Assembly (NCBI GenBank): GCA_016840385.1
Contig: JAEOSL010000061.1
Location: 1-21,180, forward strand
Length of the DNA: 21,180 nucleotides
Direction: 5' to 3'
DNA from: Candidatus Thorarchaeota archaeon
GTDB lineage: Archaea; Asgardarchaeota; Thorarchaeia; Thorarchaeales; Thorarchaeaceae
Made by a program: the position numbers and the translations under genes. Positions 6,614 through 14,899 of this stretch are shown here, one piece after another. Position 1 is the first letter of the stretch. The number at the start of each line of letters is the position of its first letter. The notes under the pieces were generated by a model, which made no database searches, had not been told where the DNA came from, and saw nothing but the letters and a program-made list of their open reading frames with translations.

Positions 6614-7879
6614 ATGATGTTCTTCATGAGAACCTGTGCAAGTTGTGGAAAGGCGAATAATCCCATACGGAAATACTGCACGAGATGTGGGAAATGCCTC
6701 ATCTCAGTGAAAGATGATGCACCAAGTCCAACTCCAACCAGTGTCATCACTGAAACTCAAATTCCTGATGTACAACCTTCTGTTGATACATCTGAAGAAG
6801 GATACACCCGATCAGACACAGTCAAGGCTACGACTGATGATAAATGGGTTCGTCCCAGTCAAGTTGCTCGTGACCGTGTGCGTTCCAAATCTACAAGTAG
6901 AGGAAAATCCGAGATGGAAAAGGCCAAGGAAGCATTTGCCAAAGCTGAAGGCGTTGGTATTTATGAACCTGATGGCTCTGGAGTTGTAGAAACACGGATG
7001 CTTCGTGCTAGTGAGGTCCGTGAGTTGATGGGTGAAGGAGCAGTCATAACTCAAGAATCTGCCCCAGCTACTCCACCTACAACACAACCAACTCCTGCAC
7101 CAGCTCCCTCAACTACTCAACCAACACTTCCTCCCCCAGAAGCAGGTCCGAAACCTACACCCGCAGCTCCCCCAGCTACTCAACCAACACTTCCTCCCCC
7201 AGAAGCAAGTCCGAAACCTGCAGCTCCCCCTGTAACTCCATCCCAACCTCCAGTAGCAGCGCCCTCACCTCAACCTGCTCCAATTCCAACACCCACTGCA
7301 CCTGCAACAAATAAGTCTGAATTTGCAGCAAAACCGACACCCCCCGTACAGACTCCTCCTCCTGCGGCACCTGTACGCACATCAGTAAAGCCACCTACTC
7401 CTGAACCCACCGTTACTTCTGCGGCTTCCATAAGTCTTGATACAAGAGTTCCCGAGATAGAAGAAATACTATCTCAGGTATCTGAACCAGAAGACCTTCA
7501 AGATAGGAAGATCAAAGATCTAATTGCTGGCATGACTACACAGCATGCAGAATTACGTAGAGTGCGAGAAGATATGGCAAACGTAACAGCACGTCTGGAT
7601 GAATTCGTTCGAACCTGCCAAAATGATGCTGAAGTCAAGAGAATTCATTATGAAAGTCTGTGCGATCAAGAGCGGTTTGCCAAGAAAGAGTACGAATCCG
7701 CAAAGAAAGAATTCGAACGAGTTGATAAGAGAAGAAAGAAAGAAATCTCATCTCTTGAAGGTAAGGTAAAATCTGTTGAGAAGAATATCTCCAAGTCCGA
7801 AGATGCAGTGAAAAAGCGCATTACAGAACTGGACAAAGTACGGGAGAAAATTGCTCAACTACAAGAACAGGAATCGTGA
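6614..7879 (+). CDS. Zinc-ribbon, proline-rich linker, coiled-coil protein
   Basis: This 421-residue protein has three parts. A zinc ribbon sits at the N-terminus (C8-x2-C11, C22-x2-C25). A low-complexity Pro/Ala/Thr region spans about 145-275, with repeats of TQPTLPPPEA. A charged C-terminal coiled coil covers about 285-421, rich in Lys, Glu and Arg. There is no membrane segment or enzyme motif. A short conserved-looking module, 'RMLRASEVRELMGEGA', lies at about 130. The build suggests a scaffold or adaptor, but the function is unknown and the combination is not one I can name. ATG 6614, ATG 6617 and ATG 6626 are all possible starts, and no clear ribosome binding site separates them; starting at 6626 removes four residues. 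The gene is preceded by the TCGAAAA palindrome cluster and converges with the DHOD-like gene across 21 bases. Confidence 0.75.
   Translation: MMFFMRTCASCGKANNPIRKYCTRCGKCLISVKDDAPSPTPTSVITETQIPDVQPSVDTSEEGYTRSDTVKATTDDKWVRPSQVARDRVRSKSTSRGKSEMEKAKEAFAKAEGVGIYEPDGSGVVETRMLRASEVRELMGEGAVITQESAPATPPTTQPTPAPAPSTTQPTLPPPEAGPKPTPAAPPATQPTLPPPEASPKPAAPPVTPSQPPVAAPSPQPAPIPTPTAPATNKSEFAAKPTPPVQTPPPAAPVRTSVKPPTPEPTVTSAASISLDTRVPEIEEILSQVSEPEDLQDRKIKDLIAGMTTQHAELRRVREDMANVTARLDEFVRTCQNDAEVKRIHYESLCDQERFAKKEYESAKKEFERVDKRRKKEISSLEGKVKSVEKNISKSEDAVKKRITELDKVREKIAQLQEQES
7101..7226 (+). repeat. 63-bp tandem duplication in the proline-rich region
   Basis: Unit 1 (7101-7163) and unit 2 (7164-7226) are offset by exactly 63 bases (21 codons). 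The 44-base core at 7113-7156 matches 7176-7219 with one mismatch, while the 3' ends of the units diverge. It encodes two copies of a TQPTLPPPEA-containing linker and looks like a recent in-frame slippage or unequal-recombination event. Confidence 0.85.
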
Positions 7880-7900
7880 GCAATCATCAATCGATTCTGT

Positions 7901-9019
7901 TCAATAACTGAGCGCATAGTATGGACACACTGATACACACATTCCACAGCCTTCGCACTTATCGGCATCAATTGCAAAGATATTTTCTTTCTTGTTTGAT
8001 GTTATTGCTCCATATACACATGATTTCTCGCAGAGTCCACATATTGTGCACTTGTCCATGTCTACTACCGGTGGTGGATCAAGGTTCACACCCTTCTTGA
8101 GATGAGGTAGAGCTATCCCCTGAATGTCCTTTATGGATTCATATCCATGGGAGTCGAGCCATTCATCTGCTTGTCCTGCAATCTTTCCGTAGATGCTATC
8201 GCCTTCGAGGATTGCAGCTGTGCAGACCTCTACTGCTGAAGCACCAGCCATCATGAACTCGATGACGTCCCCACCAGATACAACTCCACCAACACCAATC
8301 ACAGGAAGTTTGACAGCACTTGCAATATCTGCTACACATCTCAGAGCTATTGGTTTCAGAGCAGAACCACTCATCCACCCAGTTCCATTCTCACTACCTA
8401 ACATTGGTTTTCCAGTTTCAATATCTACCCTAAGACAGGGACCATAGGTATTGATTGCAGCGATGGCATCTACGTGGGATTCTAAGGATTTAGCTACTTC
8501 TGCAACGTCCACCTTTGGACTCAATTTTGCGATGATTGGAATATCTACAGCATCTCTCAGAGCTTTTGCAATCTCTACATGACCTCCAACATAATGTGTG
8601 CTATACTCGATTGCTTGAACTCCCGCTTTCTCCAGTTTCGGTGCAATTTCTCTCACATTCTCAGGAGTGTACCCAACACTTGCAATCAAAGGTAATCCTG
8701 CACTTAGAGCAATTGGATATTCTCTCTCAAGCCAGGTTTCTAGAGGAAGCTCACTCCAAAGTTCAGCATTGAGAATTCCTCTTCTTGATCCAACTCGACC
8801 CTCTTTCAATGCTGCCATATTTGGTTTCGGTACATCCGCTGGTTTTACACTGACAGTCTTTGCAACGAGACCTCCCACACCACCTGCAGCGGCATTGAGA
8901 AGAGTCATCCCATCTCTTGATGTGGGACCTGCTGCAGTTAGGATAGGATTTCTGAATCTAAGTCCTAATAGTTCAATGCTAAGGTCTGCCATACAGTCAA
9001 CTGACACGTTCGTCAACAT
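7901..9019 (-). CDS. DHOD/PreA-like FMN protein with C-terminal 2[4Fe-4S] ferredoxin domain
   Basis: This 372-residue flavoprotein has a dihydroorotate-dehydrogenase-type TIM barrel followed by a two-cluster ferredoxin domain, the layout of dihydropyrimidine dehydrogenase subunit PreA. FMN-phosphate motifs are IGVGGVVSGGDV (241-252) and MMAGASAVEVCTA (256-268). Cluster cysteines are C324/C327/C330/C334 and C355/C358/C361/C365. The loop that holds the catalytic cysteine in PreA and dihydropyrimidine dehydrogenase instead reads IEYSTHYVGGHVEI (137-150), with no cysteine. Classical pyrimidine reduction is therefore doubtful, and the redox partner may be the AOR upstream. It starts 19 bases after the AOR stop, as the third gene of that operon. 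ATG 9019 and ATG 8992 (MADLSIELLG) are both possible starts; the second better matches family length. No convincing ribosome binding site precedes either. Confidence 0.8.
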   Translation of the reverse strand: MLTNVSVDCMADLSIELLGLRFRNPILTAAGPTSRDGMTLLNAAAGGVGGLVAKTVSVKPADVPKPNMAALKEGRVGSRRGILNAELWSELPLETWLEREYPIALSAGLPLIASVGYTPENVREIAPKLEKAGVQAIEYSTHYVGGHVEIAKALRDAVDIPIIAKLSPKVDVAEVAKSLESHVDAIAAINTYGPCLRVDIETGKPMLGSENGTGWMSGSALKPIALRCVADIASAVKLPVIGVGGVVSGGDVIEFMMAGASAVEVCTAAILEGDSIYGKIAGQADEWLDSHGYESIKDIQGIALPHLKKGVNLDPPPVVDMDKCTICGLCEKSCVYGAITSNKKENIFAIDADKCEGCGMCVSVCPYYALSY

Positions 9020-9038
9020 AAACCATGTGTTTCATAGA

Positions 9039-10967
9039 TTACCTTGTCATTCCCTTTGGCTTTAGTTCATCAACTACAAAACCCAGTTGTAGTTCTTTGA
9101 GTTTGGCCTCTTTCGGATAACCAGTTTCTCTATCGCATCCTCGGTATTCATAATACTCGTCAAGCATCTCATCTAGGTCCGGAAGTCCTCCCTTTGATGG
9201 TCCCGTTGGCATCGGTTCTGACAGAAGTCTTGGTGGTAAGGTCTCTTCCTTTCGAGTCACACCTATTCTGTGATTGAAGGCTCGTCTGAGATGACTGATT
9301 CGTTCAGCACTCTGTCTAACATACTTTGGATTGCCCCATTCCTCCATTCCAGTAAGAGCTGGAAGGACATTCACAAAGGTATCAAAGTAGAAGACTGGAG
9401 GCCACATGGTTGCGTATTTGCAAATCACTGCTGAGTCAACTAGAGCATATAGATCCTCCATGTCCCACACAACTTCTCCCTTATGTTTTGGAGACATGAT
9501 GTCAAGGATAGCATCTGTCTTACTATCATCGAATCTCTGTTTCACAATGCTTGGATATCCAAGTTCTTCTAGACTTGATAAACTTCTGAGATGATCTGCA
9601 CCTCGTACATTTGTGGCATATGTGAGTCCGATACTCTGGTGAGCTCTTGGGTCCTGTCCTGAGGCTTCAAGCCCCTTCACATGGACTGCATATTTCCAGG
9701 CATCTCCACCTATCTGCTCTGCAGCTTTTCTGACACCGTTCGCTAGAATCTTACCTATTCCTTCTCGTTTGGCAATCTTTTCCACAAGTTCAACCTGTGC
9801 TGCAGCATTACCCCACGAAAGATCCAGACCATCAGTATCTTTCTTGGTCAGGATGCCTTTTTCATAGAGTTCCATTGCAAAACCAATCGTCTTTCCACAA
9901 GAGATTGTATCCATTCCAAGGAGGTCACATCTCTTACCCATATGGAACACTGACTCTACATCGTTGTTAAGGCAATTCGAACCAAAAGCCATTAGTGTTT
10001 CATATTCTGGGCCACCAATGGGGTCAGTTGGGTATTCGCCTCCCTTCACACGGATAACATACTTGCATCCGACTGCACACCCATGGCATGCTTCTTGGGC
10101 AATACGATATTTCTCTGCTATAATTTCTGGACCGATATCTTCTGCATCCTCATAGAATCCAGTCCAGTGATTCTTTGTGGGAAGTCGACCTATCTCATTG
10201 ATTATTGCGACAAGGTCAGTAGTCCCATATTTTCGCAATGACGCAAGTGAATCCTTCCAGATTGGGTCTTTCAACCTGTCCATCTCTCGAGCATTGGCCT
10301 CAAGATATTTCTCCATATCATGCGCTTCTAATCCTAATGAACCTGAAGCTGCAATGCCTTTCAGATTCTTTGAACCCATCACAGTTCCGAGACCGGCTCT
10401 TCCTGCAGCACGGTAGAAGTCGACGATAATTGCACCGTAGAGTACTTGATTTTCTCCACCAGGTCCAATGACTGCTGTTTCAATTGAAGGATCCTTGTGG
10501 TCCTCTCGGATCATAATTGTTGTTTTGTCGGTTTCTTGACCCCACAAGTGTGATGCATCAAGTAGTTCTGCTTTGCCATCTCTCAAGAACAGATATACTG
10601 GCTTTTTGGAGCGTCCATTGATAATGACAAAATCAAAACCTGCATATTTTATCTCTGGACCCATGAACCCACCTACGTGGGATTCCGCCCAGACTCCTGT
10701 TAGCGGACCTCGAGCGGCAAACATCATTCTCCCTGAGGGTGAAAACATTACTCCCGTAAGTGGTCCAGTCCCCACAACAAGTACATTTTCTGGAGATAGC
10801 GGATCTGTTTTTGCTGTAGTCCTCTCCCAGAGTATCTTGGAGGAAACACCAGCTCCACCAAGGTATAATCTCGCCCACTCTTTCTCCATCTCTTTCTTGT
10901 GGACGACTCCTTTAGTGAGGTCAACTTCTAGATAATATCCTGCGTATCCTTTGTATGGAAATGTCAC
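9039..10967 (-). CDS. aor: Tungsten-type aldehyde:ferredoxin oxidoreductase family protein
   Basis: This 642-residue cytoplasmic oxidoreductase belongs to the AOR family, which oxidises aldehydes to carboxylates and reduces ferredoxin using a tungsto-bispterin and one [4Fe-4S] cluster. The cluster ligands are all present: C294, C297 and C301 in ACHGCAVGC, plus C516 in DSAVICKY, matching the CxxCxxxC...C layout of Pyrococcus AOR. Pterin-binding stretches include AAGRAGLGTVMGSKNLKG (187-204) and ATNVRGADH (451-459), whose histidine corresponds to a family active-site histidine as I recall it. Its start is GTG, overlapping the polyferredoxin stop as GTGA. The sub-family (AOR, FOR, GAPOR or other) cannot be fixed from motifs, so the aldehyde is unknown. 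No MoaD-like or pterin-synthesis gene is nearby. Confidence 0.9.
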   Translation of the reverse strand: MTFPYKGYAGYYLEVDLTKGVVHKKEMEKEWARLYLGGAGVSSKILWERTTAKTDPLSPENVLVVGTGPLTGVMFSPSGRMMFAARGPLTGVWAESHVGGFMGPEIKYAGFDFVIINGRSKKPVYLFLRDGKAELLDASHLWGQETDKTTIMIREDHKDPSIETAVIGPGGENQVLYGAIIVDFYRAAGRAGLGTVMGSKNLKGIAASGSLGLEAHDMEKYLEANAREMDRLKDPIWKDSLASLRKYGTTDLVAIINEIGRLPTKNHWTGFYEDAEDIGPEIIAEKYRIAQEACHGCAVGCKYVIRVKGGEYPTDPIGGPEYETLMAFGSNCLNNDVESVFHMGKRCDLLGMDTISCGKTIGFAMELYEKGILTKKDTDGLDLSWGNAAAQVELVEKIAKREGIGKILANGVRKAAEQIGGDAWKYAVHVKGLEASGQDPRAHQSIGLTYATNVRGADHLRSLSSLEELGYPSIVKQRFDDSKTDAILDIMSPKHKGEVVWDMEDLYALVDSAVICKYATMWPPVFYFDTFVNVLPALTGMEEWGNPKYVRQSAERISHLRRAFNHRIGVTRKEETLPPRLLSEPMPTGPSKGGLPDLDEMLDEYYEYRGCDRETGYPKEAKLKELQLGFVVDELKPKGMTR

Positions 10968-11455
10968 TCTTGAGCCTCCTTGATTTGAATTCCTAATTTT
11001 TGAATCGCTGGAGAAACGGCTTTCCTACGTTGGTCGAGTCCTTCTGATTTCATTGATGAAACACTGATTGCACCATAATCACATGCCTTAACGCATGCAG
11101 GGTTTCCATCACAGAGGTCGCACTTTATCGCTTTCTTGGTTTGAGGGTCTATAGCGATTCCACCATAAACACAAGCAGTTATACAGTTCATGCACCCAAT
11201 GCATGTTTCTTGTTTTACGTATAGAATCCCGTGATCTTTCTCAACAATTGCACCATTTGGACAGGCTTCTTGACATAATGGATTTTCACACTGCAAACAA
11301 ACCATTGGAACAACCAGATTCCTGACTTCGTCTTTCAGAATTTGGATTCTCGACCTCTTTGGGTTGAATGATTGTGTATGAGCAGTAGAACAAGCTAGTT
11401 CACAATTTCGACAACCAGTGCACAATTCTAAATCGATAGTAAGGATTTCCTTCAC
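10964..11455 (-). CDS. Polyferredoxin subunit with four [4Fe-4S] clusters
   Basis: This 163-residue electron-transfer protein has sixteen cysteines in four cluster motifs: C12/15/18/22 (CTGCRNCELAC), C53/56/61/65 (CLQCENPLCQEAC), C85/88/91/95 (CIGCMNCITAC) and C112/115/121/125 (CDLCDGNPACVKAC). This is the HycB/DmsB/CooF-like fold that pairs with many AOR-family catalytic subunits. It has no signal peptide, so it works in the cytoplasm. It starts at GTG 11455 with GGAG about 10 bases upstream, and its TGA overlaps the AOR start by four bases, so the two are translationally coupled. It is the first gene of the redox operon and diverges from the second kinase. It probably takes electrons from the AOR and hands them to a further acceptor. 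Confidence 0.88.
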   Translation of the reverse strand: MKEILTIDLELCTGCRNCELACSTAHTQSFNPKRSRIQILKDEVRNLVVPMVCLQCENPLCQEACPNGAIVEKDHGILYVKQETCIGCMNCITACVYGGIAIDPQTKKAIKCDLCDGNPACVKACDYGAISVSSMKSEGLDQRRKAVSPAIQKLGIQIKEAQE

Positions 11456-11632
11456 GGGACAGTCGCTCCGAAACTATATGCGCCTCTTTCATTCTTTCTT
11501 ACCACCTTTAAGTTGTTCCGCTAAGGAATAGAATATACGTCCTACAAAGCTATTTGTAACGAACTCGTTCGATTTCAGCTACTGGTTTGCCCTAGTGCTG
11601 TTGCGTTGCCACATGAGTAGAGAAGTGGGACT
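11456..11632. promoter_or_regulatory. Divergent intergenic region between redox operon and kinase
   Basis: These 177 bases separate the divergent polyferredoxin (minus) and kinase (plus) genes, so promoters for both must lie here. AT-rich TATA-like stretches occur around 11531-11537 (plus strand) and near 11510 (minus strand). No strong long dyad was found; a short AACGA-AC-TCGTT repeat at 11558-11569 is close to chance level. Confidence 0.4.
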
Positions 11633-13432
11633 ATGACCATATCCTACGAGCGAAAGCCATCCCCGGATAGAACTGAATTCCGCAGAGTAGCAGATACTAT
11701 GCTAATCCCTGTAGTGGAATTTGACTTAGAGTTGTCACTATTATATGCAAATCCAGCAGCTCTTTCGATGCTAAAATTTTGTGATGAGCGACTATCTGAA
11801 GGTCTGAAAGTCAAAGATCTGCTTATTCCAGAGCAACATGCTCTAGTAAATGAGGCTCTCGGATTGCTAGATGGTGATGTTGAACCAACATCTCTCTCAC
11901 TCAGGATAGTAACCGGAAGTGGAGTTGCTATTCCTTGTCAAGTATATGCTGACAGGATTTTCAACGATGGTAAACCCATAGGCTTTGCAGTATATGTTGT
12001 AGATCTCTCTCGTAGAGAAGCAACTGAAGAAAAGATACTCTCACGTAAAGAAATTCTAGAGTTCATGGTTGATTATTACAGTTTTAGCGGAATCATCATT
12101 GTCGATGATCAATTCAAGTTTGAGTATGTAAATGATAAACTATGCGACATTATAGGAAGACGAAGAAGCGAGATACTGGGTCACGATTTTCGAGAATTCA
12201 TGTACCCTGAAAGCGTCGACATTGTTTCAGAGCGGTATGTAAAACGCCAACAAGGTGAGGAAGTTCCATCTGTCTACGAGCTTCAAGTACTGCGTAAAGA
12301 TGGAGAAATTCGTGATATTCGATTGAATGTGGGTTCCATCCGAGGAAGTGATGGTAATATTCGTACGGTCGCTCAAATCTTAGATATATCAGAAGAAAAG
12401 GAAGGAGCCCGCGCACTTGAAGAATCTGAACATCGATATAGGAATCTTGTAGAAACCATGGATTCTGGTCTTAGTGTTGATGATACTGAGGGTCGGATGA
12501 TTCTGGTCAATGATGCACTAAGTCGTATGTTGGGGTACGATTCTCCAGAGGATTTGATCGGTAAGAAGATTACATCAGTCCTTCATGGCTGGACCGAGAA
12601 TAATGTAGCTCAGAAAGTTGAAGAAAGGAAGGCTGGAAAAATTGAGCACTACGAAGCGCAGCTCCGCCATAAGACTGGTGGAATTGTTCCTGTAGTAGTT
12701 TCTGCATCTCCCTTACTTGACCGCAATGACGAGTATGTTGGTAGCATGGCGGTCTTCGCAGATATTTCCGAATTAAAGAAAACTGAGGCAGAGGTGCACT
12801 TTCTACTTGACCTTATTCTCCATGATATTGGTAATCAACTGCAGCTAATCTTGGCTGGTGGTGATTTCCTTGAGAGAGACTCTCCAGGAGACCAGATAAT
12901 ACGGTCGAAGAGATATATCATGGATGGCGCACTACGATGCTTGGAGCTAATTCAGAAAGTGCGACGTGCAGAAGAATCAAAATCAGAGCCTCTTGCTGCA
13001 AGGCATCTGTGCACAGTTACTTACGCTGAGTCGGAACTTCTATTCAAACAGAGGGGAGTTCGTGTAGATCACAGTGAATTAGGAGATGGAATCATAGTCT
13101 ATGCTGACCAAGCACTTAGTCAACTGGTATGGAATCTTCTTGAAAATGCAGTCATTCATAATCCTAAGCCTGAGAAGGAGAAATTAGTGACTGTTAGCGG
13201 GTCAATATCTGGGGATACATTCACCCTTAGTATTAGTGACAACGGGCCTGGTATTCTCGATGATAGGAAGAAAGAGCTATTCAATCCCTCTCGAAGGTAC
13301 GGTGGGGTAGGTCTGCATCTTGTGAGAAGACTTGCTGAGAAATATGGCTGTACCCCTAAGGTGAGAGACCGTGTAGAAGGTCATTCCGAAGAGGGCCTGA
13401 GAATTGATATTGACTTCAAACTTGTCACATGA
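11633..13432 (+). CDS. Soluble triple-PAS sensor histidine kinase
   Basis: This 599-residue cytoplasmic kinase has no membrane segment. There are three PAS regions: a divergent first one at about 18-132, a second at 140-255 and a third at 265-385, joined by short helical linkers (for example ISEEKEGARALEESEHRYRN). The phosphoacceptor is H397 in LILHDIGNQLQ. The ATPase domain has an N box (N501, N505 in WNLLENAVIHN), a G1 box SDNGPGI (D536-G540) and a G2 box YGGVGLHL (556-563). GTGGGA lies just upstream of ATG 11633. The design parallels the kinase at 3574, but the H-boxes and PAS number differ, so they are not a recent duplication. It is divergent from the AOR operon and may sense a redox or metabolic signal for it; that is inference. 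No response regulator is nearby. Confidence 0.9.
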   Translation: MTISYERKPSPDRTEFRRVADTMLIPVVEFDLELSLLYANPAALSMLKFCDERLSEGLKVKDLLIPEQHALVNEALGLLDGDVEPTSLSLRIVTGSGVAIPCQVYADRIFNDGKPIGFAVYVVDLSRREATEEKILSRKEILEFMVDYYSFSGIIIVDDQFKFEYVNDKLCDIIGRRRSEILGHDFREFMYPESVDIVSERYVKRQQGEEVPSVYELQVLRKDGEIRDIRLNVGSIRGSDGNIRTVAQILDISEEKEGARALEESEHRYRNLVETMDSGLSVDDTEGRMILVNDALSRMLGYDSPEDLIGKKITSVLHGWTENNVAQKVEERKAGKIEHYEAQLRHKTGGIVPVVVSASPLLDRNDEYVGSMAVFADISELKKTEAEVHFLLDLILHDIGNQLQLILAGGDFLERDSPGDQIIRSKRYIMDGALRCLELIQKVRRAEESKSEPLAARHLCTVTYAESELLFKQRGVRVDHSELGDGIIVYADQALSQLVWNLLENAVIHNPKPEKEKLVTVSGSISGDTFTLSISDNGPGILDDRKKELFNPSRRYGGVGLHLVRRLAEKYGCTPKVRDRVEGHSEEGLRIDIDFKLVT

Positions 13433-13487
13433 TTTGAAGCTACCACAATAATTATGACATCTCTCGTTGAAAGATGAGTCCGCATCA

Positions 13488-13493
13488 GAGGTG
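13488..13493 (+). promoter_or_regulatory. GAGGTG Shine-Dalgarno favouring a TTG start
   Basis: GAGGTG lies 7 bases before TTG 13501, in frame with the amidohydrolase. The upstream in-frame ATG 13474 has no such site, and it would place this site inside the coding region. Confidence 0.6.
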
Positions 13494-13500
13494 TAATTGT

Positions 13501-14895
13501 TTGCCATCTAGTTCTATATTGATCAAGAATGGGTATATTCTCACACTTAATCCTCAACGTCAGATTCTCCGTGATGGAGCAATCTACATAGAAGATGAGA
13601 AGATTGTTGAAGTTGGAAAGGCTGAGGACCTCAAGGGGCACAAAGCTGAGAAAGTCATTGATGCAAAGAACAAGATTGTGATGCCAGGTCTCATCGACAC
13701 GCATGTTCATCTAGCCCAAGCTCTGATTCGAGGATGCGCAGATGACGTTGCTCTTGTTGACTGGCTCAAGAAGTATGTCTGGGTTCTTCAAGGTAACTTC
13801 ACTCATGATGATGGAAGGGTTTCCGCAGAACTCTGTATGGCTGAGATGGTACGAACTGGAACCACCTCATTTGTTGAATGTATGATTCACTCTCGATATG
13901 GTTTTGATGGCATTGCTAAGGCAGTCGAGAAGGTTGGAATGAGAGGAGCACTCTCAAAGATTGTTATGGATTCCACGGGTTATGCTGATAGTGCGGACAT
14001 AATGTATCCTGGAATGGTCGAGAATGCAGAAGAATGCTTGACCGAAGCCGAACAGATGTACAACAAGTGGCACGGGAAGGCAGATGGCAGAATTCAGGTC
14101 TGGTACGGTCTAAGGTCTCTTGGAGGAGTTACTCCAGAATTGTTCAAGGATGTTGCTCGCAAAACTCGTGAGAAACACACACACATGACCATGCATCTTG
14201 GAGAAGTAATTGATGACGTTCGTTATGTCAAGGAGAATTATGATACAACTCTCACAGGATTCGCACGTGACCACGACCTACTTGGTCCTGAGATGATTTT
14301 CGCTCATGGTATCCACTTTGAAGATGCTGAGTTGAAGGTGTTAGCTGAAACAAAATCGAATATTTCACATTGTCCTGCAAGTAACACAAAACTTGCTTCT
14401 GGATTTGCTAAGATTCCTCAAATGCTTAATCTGGGTGTGCCTGTTTCATTGGGTTGTGATGGTGGACCGAGTAACAATACCTATGATTTGATTCGTGAAA
14501 TGCGTCTTGCAGCTCTTATTCACAAGGCTGTCGTGAGCGATCCACTTGTTGTCAGTGCGGAGAATGTGATTGAGATGGCCACTCTTGGTGGTGCTGTAGC
14601 AATGGGCATTGATGATAAAGTTGGGTCTCTAGAAGCTGGAAAGCTTGCTGACATTATCCTCATCGATATGCATGATCTTGGTCTTACACCCTCAGTGAAC
14701 CCTGTTTCGAACCTAGTCTACAGTGGAAATGGTCTGAGTGTCGATACTACCATGGTCAATGGTAAGATCCTGATGAGCAACAAGCAGCTCCTGACACTTG
14801 ATGTAGAGCAGGTCAAGAGCAAGGCACGCACTCACATTATTGACCTGTTAGAGAGGGCTGAAACTGATATCAGCCCCAAGTGGCCAATTCTCTAA
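13501..14895 (+). CDS. Amidohydrolase of the MtaD/SsnA deaminase type
   Basis: This 464-residue metal-dependent hydrolase belongs to the branch containing 5'-methylthioadenosine/S-adenosylhomocysteine deaminase, SsnA and atrazine chlorohydrolase-like enzymes. Metal and catalytic motifs are GLIDTHVHLAQ (H68, H70), MHLGE (H232, E235), FAHGIH (H269), SHCPASNTKLASG (H290) and GCDGGPSNN (D320). A small beta domain formed by both ends, as in the family, brackets the barrel. The likely reaction is hydrolytic deamination of a purine-like or other N-heterocyclic amine; the exact substrate is unknown. The start is placed at TTG 13501 because of GAGGTG at 13488-13493; ATG 13474 would add nine residues unlike the family N-terminus. 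It follows the kinase gene on the same strand and converges with the ABC permease across only four bases. Confidence 0.85.
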   Translation: MPSSSILIKNGYILTLNPQRQILRDGAIYIEDEKIVEVGKAEDLKGHKAEKVIDAKNKIVMPGLIDTHVHLAQALIRGCADDVALVDWLKKYVWVLQGNFTHDDGRVSAELCMAEMVRTGTTSFVECMIHSRYGFDGIAKAVEKVGMRGALSKIVMDSTGYADSADIMYPGMVENAEECLTEAEQMYNKWHGKADGRIQVWYGLRSLGGVTPELFKDVARKTREKHTHMTMHLGEVIDDVRYVKENYDTTLTGFARDHDLLGPEMIFAHGIHFEDAELKVLAETKSNISHCPASNTKLASGFAKIPQMLNLGVPVSLGCDGGPSNNTYDLIREMRLAALIHKAVVSDPLVVSAENVIEMATLGGAVAMGIDDKVGSLEAGKLADIILIDMHDLGLTPSVNPVSNLVYSGNGLSVDTTMVNGKILMSNKQLLTLDVEQVKSKARTHIIDLLERAETDISPKWPIL

Positions 14896-14899
14896 CAGT

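Noticed and set aside
8667..9065. 132-codon plus-strand frame across the DHOD-like gene start
   Set aside because: It is antisense to a well-supported flavoprotein and shows no domain; a shadow frame.
10573..10935. 120-codon plus-strand frame inside the AOR gene
   Set aside because: It is antisense to intact AOR motifs and has Pro/Ser-rich composition typical of a mirror frame.
11558..11571. Short inverted repeats AACGA-AC-TCGTT / CGAA-CTCG-TTCG between the polyferredoxin and kinase genes
   Set aside because: The arms are only 4-5 bases and are expected by chance in a 177-base gap.
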